Assembly (NCBI GenBank): GCA_011523615.1
Contig: WTGJ01000027.1
Location: 758,599 to 822,598, forward strand
Direction: 5' to 3'
Source: Chloroflexota bacterium
GTDB taxonomy: Bacteria > Chloroflexota > Anaerolineae > Aggregatilineales > Phototrophicaceae
Length of the DNA stretch: 64,000 nucleotides
The translations under genes and the position numbers were made by a program. Shown in pieces: positions 42,136-49,958 of this stretch. The stretch's first letter is position 1; each line of letters opens with the position of its first letter. The notes below the pieces were generated by a model. That model was not told where the DNA came from. It saw only the letters and a list, made by a program, of their open reading frames with translations, and made no database searches.

Positions 42136-43214
42136 GAACCGAGCCGTTCCTCCACTGGGATGTAATCGACGTCATAGCCAAAATAGCGCGGCCCGACCAA
42201 CTCAATCCCCGCTTCCGTCCGCCATTGTGCAGCACAGGGAAAGGCGATCACCGCCACCCGAAATCCGTAGCGCAAGCCTTCCGTGGTGATCGGCTCCGCG
42301 GATTCCGCATCCAGCACGGCGATCAAATCCGGCACCGTGACGATGAATTGATCATCGATTCGGGCGGCCAGATGCTCATTCTGGAAACTCAAGCGCAGTC
42401 GTTTGCCTTCATATTCATGGATGCCTTCCATATAAGCATCGCCTCTGGCAAAGCCACCTTCCGTCCGCCGCTCCACGTCGCTGACTTTCCCCTCGAAGAC
42501 CAGGAAACCATCCAGCGCAGCTCGCACCGAATCCACCGGATTCGCTTCCTGCCGGCGAGCATTCATGATGATCCGACCGATTTCCCTCGCGCGAGACATC
42601 GTGCCATGGATCGCACACTCTTTGAGTTGGGCCACGGTGGCTGGATAAAGGGCGATCAAGGCGGTTGCGCCCATATCGATGGTGATGCTCCGCGCAAAGG
42701 TCTCCGTCCATAGGTTGTCGATCGTCTCGAGCAGCAGGGTATTGCCACGTTCATCAGACATCGCCATCGGAGTCGCCGATAAACCATGTAGGGTATGCGT
42801 CACCATCTGCAGCTCTGGAAAGGCCCGGCCCATCCCATCACAGTCGACGAGGGGAATCTGCAAGCGCGCCGCCAAATACAAAGGCACCACCGAATTCAAG
42901 CCACCGGCTTCGATGCTCATAGTGGCGCGGATCGGCTGATTGAGATAACGGCTGATGGTCTCGAACGCATTGAGCACATCGTCGCCGCTGGGCATTTTTT
43001 CCACCATCACGGTGGGCGCGCCCATCATCGCCGAGGGCACCACCAGATCTTCATCCGCCAATTCATCCAGGCTCAGCATTTGAATGGGACCATAATCGCG
43101 GATCGCTTGCCGGGACATGATTTTGCCGATGTAAGGATCGCCGCCACCGCCAGTGCCCAATACCGCCGCACCCAATGCCAACTCATCCAGTGCAGTTTCA
43201 TCCACCAGCTGCAT
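42132..43214 (-). CDS. DUF917 family protein, copy 2
   Basis: This 360-residue protein shares the copy 1 plan: LGAAVLGTGGGGDPYIGKIM, PSAMMGAPTVMVEKMPSGDD, SIEAGGLNSVVPLYLAARLQ (Ser-Ile-Glu-Ala-Gly-Gly in place of the copy 1 Ala-Glu-Ile-Gly-Gly), DGMGRAFPELQMVTH and DVERRTEGGFARGDAYM. It starts two bases after the HyuA-like stop and overlaps copy 1. The three copies are clearly different by eye, so they are older paralogues and may form hetero-oligomers or act on successive intermediates. Confidence 0.87.
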   Translation of the reverse strand: MQLVDETALDELALGAAVLGTGGGGDPYIGKIMSRQAIRDYGPIQMLSLDELADEDLVVPSAMMGAPTVMVEKMPSGDDVLNAFETISRYLNQPIRATMSIEAGGLNSVVPLYLAARLQIPLVDCDGMGRAFPELQMVTHTLHGLSATPMAMSDERGNTLLLETIDNLWTETFARSITIDMGATALIALYPATVAQLKECAIHGTMSRAREIGRIIMNARRQEANPVDSVRAALDGFLVFEGKVSDVERRTEGGFARGDAYMEGIHEYEGKRLRLSFQNEHLAARIDDQFIVTVPDLIAVLDAESAEPITTEGLRYGFRVAVIAFPCAAQWRTEAGIELVGPRYFGYDVDYIPVEERLGS

Positions 43215-43216
43215 GA

Positions 43217-44758
43217 CTACGCTCCTTCCAAATCGCCAACTGCCTTGACCGCAATGCGTATGGCATTCCCAGGCAAATATGCCAGCGGCACCTCTTCCAC
43301 ATCGACAATTTCGATCGAGTCAGAGGTTGCGCCGGCCGCAATCGCCCGTTGACGTGCCTCATCTTTTGCCTGATCCAAAACTTCATCTCTGGTGGAGCCT
43401 TCGAGTGAGAAAATGCGGTCGCATTCACCACCCACCTGCGCGATGGCTGCGCCGATTGCATTGGCGACGGCAAAATGCGGCGGTTTCAGCATCTCGGAAG
43501 ATCCGGGGATTTCCTCCTGCAACAAAATGCTGCCGCCACCCACCACAATCACCGGCACCGGCGTGGCGCTGGTTTTCATGCGATCAACGGCATTCGTCAC
43601 CATTTCCAACATATGGCCTTCCACGTTTTGGGCAAAATCCGCCGTAATCTGCGTCACACGCGAGCGATCGCCGATATCCACTTTGCCCGTTGCGACCATC
43701 ACATCGGAGGCCGTCATCTCCTCCCCACCAAAGATCAAGGCGCGATCCGTGATCTCATAGCCTACGCTGCGGGGACCCACGGCGATCGGTTCGCTCTGCA
43801 CCAAACTGCCGCCACCCAAGCCGATGTTGTAGGTATCAGGCATTCGGAAATTCGTGCGCACCCCGCCAATATCCACCGCCAAAGCCGCCACTCGGGGAAA
43901 GCCCTGCTGCAGCACGCCGATATCGGTCGTCGTTCCACCCACATCGACGACGATCGCGTCTCGCAAACCGCTGAGGAAAGCGGCGCCGCGCATGCTGTTG
44001 GTCGGCCCCGAAGCAAAAGTCAACACCGGATAATCCGCCGCGAATTCCGCGTTCATCAACGTGCCATCATTTTGGCTGATGAAAAACGGTGCTTCGATCG
44101 CCATTTGTTCCAGAGCAGCGCGAAATCCGGCGATCGTCCTCAGCGCCAGGGTACGCAGACAGCCATTCATGATGGCGGCATTCTCTCTTTCGAGGAGGCC
44201 GATGCGCCCGATTTCGCTGGATAAGGTCACATTGGCATCCGGGATCACATCTGCGACGATTTCCCCAGCACGCACCTCAAATTCGGTGTTCACCGGTGAG
44301 AAGACGGAGCTGATGGCCACCGCCGAAATGCCGCGATCGCGGATCTGCTCCGCAATCCCCCGAATCTCGCTTTCATCAAAGGGGGAGATGACCCGGCCAT
44401 CAAACTCGTGCCCACCATGAGCCAGGAAGTAATGATTGCCCACCACATCGCGCAGATCATCCGGCCAATCCACCATCGGCGGCAAACAGACCGTCGCCGG
44501 CAAACCCAGCCGCAGGCAAGCCGTCTCTTGCAAATGGCGCCGTTCGACCACCGCGTTGGTGAAGTGCGTCGTGCCGATCATCACCCCATCCAAACTCGCA
44601 GGATCCAACGAAACCTCGTCGATGATGTGCCGCAGTGAATTGATGATGCCGGCGGTTACATCGGCAGTGGTAGGCGTCTTGTACCATGCGCGAACTTCGC
44701 GGCCTTCCATCAAGACGATATCCGTATTGGTTCCCCCGACGTCGATCCCTATCCTCAT
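43217..44758 (-). CDS. Short HyuA-like hydantoinase/oxoprolinase family protein
   Basis: This 513-residue ASKHA-fold protein belongs to the hydantoinase/oxoprolinase family. MRIGIDVGGTNTDIVLMEG is phosphate-1; TTADVTAGIINSLRHIID and ISPFDESEIRGIAEQIRD lie in the N-terminal domain; IVVDVGGTTTDIGVLQQGFP is phosphate-2; NIGLGGGSLVQ follows. It is about 150 residues shorter than HyuA at 9162-11141 because it lacks that C-terminal domain. There is no HyuB next to it; the DUF917 proteins may take that place. A GGAAGGAAG Shine-Dalgarno precedes the ATG. Confidence 0.88.
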   Translation of the reverse strand: MRIGIDVGGTNTDIVLMEGREVRAWYKTPTTADVTAGIINSLRHIIDEVSLDPASLDGVMIGTTHFTNAVVERRHLQETACLRLGLPATVCLPPMVDWPDDLRDVVGNHYFLAHGGHEFDGRVISPFDESEIRGIAEQIRDRGISAVAISSVFSPVNTEFEVRAGEIVADVIPDANVTLSSEIGRIGLLERENAAIMNGCLRTLALRTIAGFRAALEQMAIEAPFFISQNDGTLMNAEFAADYPVLTFASGPTNSMRGAAFLSGLRDAIVVDVGGTTTDIGVLQQGFPRVAALAVDIGGVRTNFRMPDTYNIGLGGGSLVQSEPIAVGPRSVGYEITDRALIFGGEEMTASDVMVATGKVDIGDRSRVTQITADFAQNVEGHMLEMVTNAVDRMKTSATPVPVIVVGGGSILLQEEIPGSSEMLKPPHFAVANAIGAAIAQVGGECDRIFSLEGSTRDEVLDQAKDEARQRAIAAGATSDSIEIVDVEEVPLAYLPGNAIRIAVKAVGDLEGA

Positions 44759-44806
44759 GATCTTCCTTCCTTGAACGGATGCTCAGCAGAACGATAATGT
44801 TTACGG

Positions 44807-45919
44807 TCACATATGTTGTGCAACCGGTGGCCGTTCACCCACCACTCCTCCGGGCAATGCCTGGAAATCCACGTCATAGCCGAAGGCTCTGGGGCCGACT
44901 ACCTGCAAGCCAGCCTCTGTCTTCAATTGAGCCGCACCTGGTACCGCGAGCACCGCCACTCGCGTGCCAAAGCGCAACAGCTCCGTGGGCACCGGTTCAC
45001 CGGTCTCATCTTCGATGATGCAAATCATATCGGGCACGGTGACGCGGACCTCATCGTTGATGGTGGCAATCAAGTATTCGTTTTGAAACTCGATCTGCAA
45101 CCGCTCGCGCTCCGCAAAATCGTCGATTTTGACCCAACCTCGGGCAAAGCCACGCGTCGTCCTACGAAACACATCGACCACCTTGCCACGCAGCAGGACT
45201 TCACCCGCCAATACCTCAGCGACGATGGTGGGAATGTCTTCGTTGGCGTCTCGACCCGCCAACACGCGGCAACCCAAGGCATGGGCCAGACTCAGCGTGT
45301 AGTGCACACCGTGATCTTTCAGCTGACGACCGGTCATCACCACACCTGCCAGACCGGAACGTGCGCCCATGCTGGTGGCGAGATTCCGCGCGATCCTTTC
45401 CGCCCAGAATTCATCCGCCGCTTTTGGCACGATCACTTCCGCAAACCGGCAATCCGCCATCGCCAGAGGGGTGACTGGGATGCCGCCGTTGAAACTGAAA
45501 CTGCTCATCTGAATTTCCGGGAATGCTCGCCCCATGCCATCGCTATCCACGGTGGGTATGCCGAGCTGCACACCGGCAATCAAGGGATTGATGGAATTGG
45601 AACCGCCGATTTCCGCAATCGCCACCGCATCAAATCGTTGACCCAGATGCTTTTCCAGCGCGCGGATGGCTCGTTTCATTTCCGTGCCTTCCGGCAGTTT
45701 CTCAATGCCCACGGTCGGCGCACCGATGCTACCCACCACCATGGTCAAGGCTTCATCCGCGAGATCATCGGGGGCGATGACGTCTTGTTTGCCTTTCTGT
45801 TTGAGTAGTTCTCGCAATTGCAACTTGCCCAGATACGGGTTCCCTCCCCCGCCGGTACCCAGTATGCCGGCGCCGATGGCCAGGGGTTCCAAATCTACCC
45901 ACTTGATCTCACGAAGCAT
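44807..45919 (-). CDS. DUF917 family protein, copy 3
   Basis: This 370-residue protein is the most upstream of the three DUF917 genes. Motifs are AIGAGILGTGGGGNPYLGKL, GSIGAPTVGIEKLPEGTE, AEIGGSNSINPLIAGVQLGI, DSDGMGRAFPEIQMSS and DVFRRTTRGFARGWV. By eye copies 1 and 3 resemble each other more than copy 2. The start codon lies inside the end of oppF (11-base overlap), which ties the transporter and DUF917 genes into one transcript. A 48-base gap follows before the HyuA-like gene. Confidence 0.87.
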   Translation of the reverse strand: MLREIKWVDLEPLAIGAGILGTGGGGNPYLGKLQLRELLKQKGKQDVIAPDDLADEALTMVVGSIGAPTVGIEKLPEGTEMKRAIRALEKHLGQRFDAVAIAEIGGSNSINPLIAGVQLGIPTVDSDGMGRAFPEIQMSSFSFNGGIPVTPLAMADCRFAEVIVPKAADEFWAERIARNLATSMGARSGLAGVVMTGRQLKDHGVHYTLSLAHALGCRVLAGRDANEDIPTIVAEVLAGEVLLRGKVVDVFRRTTRGFARGWVKIDDFAERERLQIEFQNEYLIATINDEVRVTVPDMICIIEDETGEPVPTELLRFGTRVAVLAVPGAAQLKTEAGLQVVGPRAFGYDVDFQALPGGVVGERPPVAQHM

Positions 45920-46901
45920 GCGACACCGTTCCCGGGTGCAAGTGGCAGGCTACATGATGATTCTCGTCCGTCAGCAACAAGGGTGGCAAATGTGTCTCAC
46001 ATTTGGACATTTTCTCGGCATGGCAGCGAGAGGCAAATGGGCAACCGGGCAAGTCACTCAATTCGCTGATTTCTCCTTTCAGGATGATTTCTTCCCGTTG
46101 CAGATCAGGATCCGGCTCGGGAATTGCCGAGATCAAAGCCTGAGTATAGGGATGTTTGGGGCGTTCAAAAATGGTATCTGACCCGGCAACTTCCACCAGC
46201 TTTCCCAGATAGAGCAGACCGATTTCATCGCACATATAACGGACCAAACCCAAATCATGAGAGATGAACATATAGGACAAGGCATATTCGTCCTGCAAAC
46301 GCTGCAGCAAATTCAGGATCTGCGCCTGCACCGACACATCCAGCGCGCTGGTGGGCTCATCCAGAATCAACAGCTCCGGCTGGACGGCCAAAGCCCTGGC
46401 AATTCCCACTCTTTGCTGTTGCCCACCACTGAATTCGTGGGGATAACGGTAGAAATGTTCGTTTTGCAAACCCACCTCGCGCAACAATTCAGCGGCTCTT
46501 TTTTGCCGCGCTTCCCCGCGCAGACCTTTATGCAACCACAATGCTTCGCCAACGATCTGCCCGATCGTCATGCGCCGATTCAAGGAAGCCGCCGGCGCCT
46601 GGTAAATCATTTGCATTTGCGAGCGAATCTTGCGCAACTGGCGCGCATTCAAATCGGTCAGCTGGATGCCATTGAATTCGATGCTCCCCGCGCTCGGCTG
46701 GATCAGCCGCAGCACACTCTTGCCGATCGTCGTCTTGCCCGAGCCAGATTCCCCCACCAAACCGAAGGTCTTGCCTCTTGGGATGCGAAAACTGACATCA
46801 TCCACCGCTTTGAACTCACCGATCTTGCGGTTGAGCAGCCCACCACGAATGGGGAAGGATACTTTGAGCCCCCTCACCTCGAGGATGGCGTCATCTGGCA
46901 T
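45909..46901 (-). CDS. oppF: Oligopeptide-type ABC transporter ATP-binding protein OppF
   Basis: This 330-residue ATPase has Walker A GESGSGKTT near residues 47-55, LRKIRSQMQMIYQAPAASLN (the Opp/Dpp Q-loop with Tyr-Gln-Ala/Asp-Pro), signature EFSGGQQQRVGIARAL, Walker B LLILDEPTSALDV and switch FISHDLGLV. The C-terminus has the cysteine-rich GCPFASRCHAEKMSKCE that binds an iron-sulfur cluster in DppF-type proteins. ATG 46901 is chosen because GGAG lies seven bases upstream. It overlaps oppD and copy 3 of DUF917. Confidence 0.93.
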   Translation of the reverse strand: MPDDAILEVRGLKVSFPIRGGLLNRKIGEFKAVDDVSFRIPRGKTFGLVGESGSGKTTIGKSVLRLIQPSAGSIEFNGIQLTDLNARQLRKIRSQMQMIYQAPAASLNRRMTIGQIVGEALWLHKGLRGEARQKRAAELLREVGLQNEHFYRYPHEFSGGQQQRVGIARALAVQPELLILDEPTSALDVSVQAQILNLLQRLQDEYALSYMFISHDLGLVRYMCDEIGLLYLGKLVEVAGSDTIFERPKHPYTQALISAIPEPDPDLQREEIILKGEISELSDLPGCPFASRCHAEKMSKCETHLPPLLLTDENHHVACHLHPGTVSHAS

Positions 46902-47940
46902 GCCCATACTCCTCAGTTTCATCAAATAGGTGACAGAACACGTGATGTTCGGCGGTTTTCCGGCTGACCGGCGGGACGACTTCCCGGCAGTGATCCATGA
47001 CGTGCGCACAGCGAGGATGGAAACGGCAACCCGCCGGCGGTGAGATCAAGTCGGGTATGTGCCCCGGAATGCCCTCCAAACCGCCCCGTTCGGATTGCGC
47101 ATGGGGCAAGGCCTTCAACAAACCCTGCGTATAGGGGTGCAAGGGCTGGTTGAAGAGATCACGCACCGGTGCAGTCTCGATGACGCGCCCGGAATACATC
47201 ACCGCCACCCGATCACAAATCTTCGCGACCACGCCCAAATTGTGGGTGATGAGCAAAACCGACAAACCCATTTTGCGACCCAACTCTTGGATGAGGCGCA
47301 GGATTTGTGCCTGGATGGTCACATCCAACGCGGTGGTGGGCTCGTCGGCGATGAGCAGCTTGGGTTCGCCGGCCAGGGCCATCGCGATCAGGACCCTTTG
47401 CCGCATGCCGCCGCTGAACTGGTGCGGGTAATCATGGATGCGACGATCGGCGTCCGGGATGCCGACCATATGCAACAACTCGATCGATCGCTGGAATGCA
47501 TCGCGCCGTTTTTGTCGGCTGCTGGCAGGGCGTCGGCGCTGGCCCGCTGGCTTCCGACCATTGGCATCGCTCTGGTAGACCACCGCATCGATGAGTTGTT
47601 CGCGGATGCTGAACATCGGGTTGAGGTTGGTCACGGGGTCCTGAAACACGTAACCCAACTCCCGAGCGCGAAAGCTTTCGATGCCTTTATCGTTCAACTG
47701 CAATAAGTCTTTGCCCTCGAAAATCACCTCACCGCGGGTGATCCGCCCCGGCGGGATCGGGATCAAGCGCGGAATGGCCAGCGCCGTCATCGATTTGCCA
47801 CAACCCGTTTCGCCGACCAAACCCAGGAATTCACCGCGGCGCAGCTGCAAATTGACGCCGGCCAAGACTTTTGCCACTCCCTCAAAGGTGTGGAACTCCA
47901 GGTGTAAATCGCGGATCTCCAGGAGCGAATCGTTCATCAT
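46891..47940 (-). CDS. oppD: Oligopeptide-type ABC transporter ATP-binding protein OppD
   Basis: This 349-residue ATPase has Walker A GETGCGKSM, the Q-loop LGYVFQDPVTNLNPMFSIRE, signature QFSGGMRQRVLIAMALAG, Walker B LLIADEPTTALDV and switch LITHNLGVV. A loop of about 20 basic residues (RKPAGQRRRPASSRQKRRDA) sits after the Q-loop and is not found in typical OppD. The C-terminal GCRFHPRCAHVMDHC is the OppD/DppD cysteine motif. Starts 47940 and 47937 are both possible. It begins three bases after oppC. Confidence 0.93.
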   Translation of the reverse strand: MMNDSLLEIRDLHLEFHTFEGVAKVLAGVNLQLRRGEFLGLVGETGCGKSMTALAIPRLIPIPPGRITRGEVIFEGKDLLQLNDKGIESFRARELGYVFQDPVTNLNPMFSIREQLIDAVVYQSDANGRKPAGQRRRPASSRQKRRDAFQRSIELLHMVGIPDADRRIHDYPHQFSGGMRQRVLIAMALAGEPKLLIADEPTTALDVTIQAQILRLIQELGRKMGLSVLLITHNLGVVAKICDRVAVMYSGRVIETAPVRDLFNQPLHPYTQGLLKALPHAQSERGGLEGIPGHIPDLISPPAGCRFHPRCAHVMDHCREVVPPVSRKTAEHHVFCHLFDETEEYGHAR

Positions 47941-47943
47941 GCC

Positions 47944-48855
47944 TCAACGGCGGGAACGCGGATCGAGCACATCGCGCAAGCCATCCCCCAACAGGTTCCA
48001 ACAAAATACCATCAACCAGATGGCCATGCCGGGAAAGGTCGACATCCACCAACGTTCTGGAAAATAGTCGCGGCCAAAATTGATCATCGCGCCCCATTCC
48101 GGCGTCGGCGGTTGCGCACCCACCCCAACAAAACCCAGAGCCGCTGCGGTCAGCACAGCAAAGCCAAAATCGGTGGTCATCTTGATGATGATCGGCGAAA
48201 AAGCGTTCGGCAAAATGTGGCGGAAAATGATGCGCATGTGGCCGCCGCCAAGGCCGTAAATCGCTTCCACGTAGGGTTCTTCCTTAATCGAGATGACCTG
48301 GCTCCGCGTCATGCGCGCGAATCCGGGCCACCAGACCAACGCGATGCCGATCATCGCATTATCGATCCCCCGGCCCAATGCCGCCGTGAACGCAATCGCC
48401 AGGACCAGACCCGGGACGGTGAGGAAGATATCGGTGAAGCGCATCAATAGCTCTTCGACCCAACCACCGAAATAACCGGAGACCGCGCCGATGGTGACGC
48501 CGATGCTGCTCGCCATGAAAACAATCGTGGTTCCCACGCGCAAGGCCAAGCCAGTCCCCAAGAGCACGCGACTGAAAATATCGCGCCCAATGCGGTCGGT
48601 GCCGAAATAATACGTTTCATTGGGCGACTGGTCTCTCGCCAGTGGATTGGCTCTGGTCGCTGCTTCCGGGTATGGTGCGATCCAAGGAGCAGAAATAGCG
48701 ACCAACAAGATGAAAATCAGGATGACCAGGCCGACCATGGACATCCGATTGGTGCGGAAGCGATAAATGCCCCGCCGCCAGCTTTCCCAACGATGATGGA
48801 TCGCTTCCTGCGGGACCGCCTCTGGATCGATGATCGAGTGCGTTTTTTCAGCCAA
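47944..48855 (-). CDS. oppC: Oligopeptide-type ABC transporter permease OppC
   Basis: This 303-residue membrane protein starts with a long cytoplasmic tail, then TM1 (SMVGLVILIFILLVAISAPW) and the OppC-type sequence YYFGTDRIGRDIFSRVLLGTG. The permease core follows with GYFGGWVEELLMRFTDIFL, ALVWWPGFARMTRSQVISIK and FVGVGAQPPTPEWGAMINFG, the EAA-like loop between them. There is no ATG; TTG 48855 with GAGG six bases before it is the likeliest start and overlaps oppB by eight bases. Confidence 0.92.
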   Translation of the reverse strand: MAEKTHSIIDPEAVPQEAIHHRWESWRRGIYRFRTNRMSMVGLVILIFILLVAISAPWIAPYPEAATRANPLARDQSPNETYYFGTDRIGRDIFSRVLLGTGLALRVGTTIVFMASSIGVTIGAVSGYFGGWVEELLMRFTDIFLTVPGLVLAIAFTAALGRGIDNAMIGIALVWWPGFARMTRSQVISIKEEPYVEAIYGLGGGHMRIIFRHILPNAFSPIIIKMTTDFGFAVLTAAALGFVGVGAQPPTPEWGAMINFGRDYFPERWWMSTFPGMAIWLMVFCWNLLGDGLRDVLDPRSRR

Positions 48856-49861
48856 AACGAATCCTCGGGTCAATCAAACCGTAGCAGATGTCAGTGATGA
48901 TGTTCACCGTGCTGAAGATCACGCCATAGACCAAGGTGACGCCCATGATCGGCTGAAAATCATTGTTGAGTGAGGCATCCACGATATAGCCACCCAGCCC
49001 CGGCCAACCAAAGATCGCCTCGACCAAAACCGCCCCCGCCATCAACCAACCAAATTCCAGCGAGATGATCGTGAAGGTCGCGGTGAACGCATTCCGCAAC
49101 ACGTATTTCATCACGATGAGCGCCCAGGGGATGCCGATCGAACGCTCCGTGCGCACCGATTCGTTGTTGAGCGCTTCCAACATGCTCGCCCGCGTGATCC
49201 GCGTGATGCTGGCCAGTGCGCCCAGAGACAAAACAAAGGCCGGTAAAGCGATGTGGTGCAAGGTGCTGAAAAAGGCTGTCAGATCCCCCGCGAGCAAACT
49301 ATCGATGCTCAGCAGTCCAGTGACGCGCTGGGGAGGAAGAGCCAGACGTGGGAAGCGACCGGCCACTGGCGTGATATCCCAATACACACCCAGCGCCGAT
49401 TGAAAGATCATCGCCAACCAGAACGAAGGAAAACTCACGAAAAACAGGGTGAGCAAACGCGATACATGATCCGGCGGTTTGTTCTGATGCAACGAAGATA
49501 CAATGCCCAGCGGAATGCCAATGGTGGATGCGAAAATGATCGCCGCCAGCGTCAATTCCAGGGTCGCCGGGATGCGCGCCTGCAGCTCAATGTTGACATC
49601 CCGCTTCGTGTAGAGCGAACGCCCAAAATCCAGCTGCAATACCCCAGCCATGTAGTTGATGTATTGCTCCGGGATGGGCCGATCCAGGCCAAATTCGGCG
49701 GCCATTCGTTCGCGGATCTCCGGCGTCGATTGCGGCCCGGCCGCCAGGCCTACTGGATCGCCCGGCACCAGGCGCGATATGGAAAAAGTGATCAGACTCA
49801 ACCCCAGCAGGACGGGGATGACCAGGAGCAAGCGCCGCAGGACATAGATGTAGATATTCAT
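48848..49861 (-). CDS. oppB: Oligopeptide-type ABC transporter permease OppB
   Basis: This 337-residue membrane protein begins MNIYIYVLRRLLLVIPVLLG, the OppB/DppB start. It has RLVPGDPVGLAAGP, DFGRSLYTKRDVNIELQARI, TLELTLAAIIFASTIGIPLG and the core EAA-type segment ITRASMLEALNNESVRTERS (the Arg-Thr-x-Arg-Ser loop that contacts the ATPases). ATG 49861 is preferred over an upstream in-frame ATG at 49906 that would lie inside the hairpin. It follows the binding protein gene by 97 bases. Confidence 0.93.
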   Translation of the reverse strand: MNIYIYVLRRLLLVIPVLLGLSLITFSISRLVPGDPVGLAAGPQSTPEIRERMAAEFGLDRPIPEQYINYMAGVLQLDFGRSLYTKRDVNIELQARIPATLELTLAAIIFASTIGIPLGIVSSLHQNKPPDHVSRLLTLFFVSFPSFWLAMIFQSALGVYWDITPVAGRFPRLALPPQRVTGLLSIDSLLAGDLTAFFSTLHHIALPAFVLSLGALASITRITRASMLEALNNESVRTERSIGIPWALIVMKYVLRNAFTATFTIISLEFGWLMAGAVLVEAIFGWPGLGGYIVDASLNNDFQPIMGVTLVYGVIFSTVNIITDICYGLIDPRIRFG

Positions 49862-49908
49862 GGTCGCGTTGGTGCTGTGATCAACAGGGTTGCCATGGGC
49901 ACCCATTC

Positions 49909-49944
49909 TGCCTCACCCTCTCCTTTTCAGAAGAGGGTAAGGCA
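49909..49944 (-). other. Intercistronic hairpin between binding protein and oppB
   Basis: TGCCTCACCCTCT (49909-49921) pairs with AGAGGGTAAGGCA (49932-49944): 13 bp, one G-U pair in RNA, loop of 10. No U-tract follows on the coding strand. It resembles the hairpin at 19653-19682, which is in the same place in the Liv operon. Confidence 0.78.
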
Positions 49945-49958
49945 AATCGGATCCACGA

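Noticed and set aside
44813-45808. 331-codon open frame opposite DUF917 copy 3
   Set aside because: Shadow frame; no recognisable motif and no ribosome-binding site.
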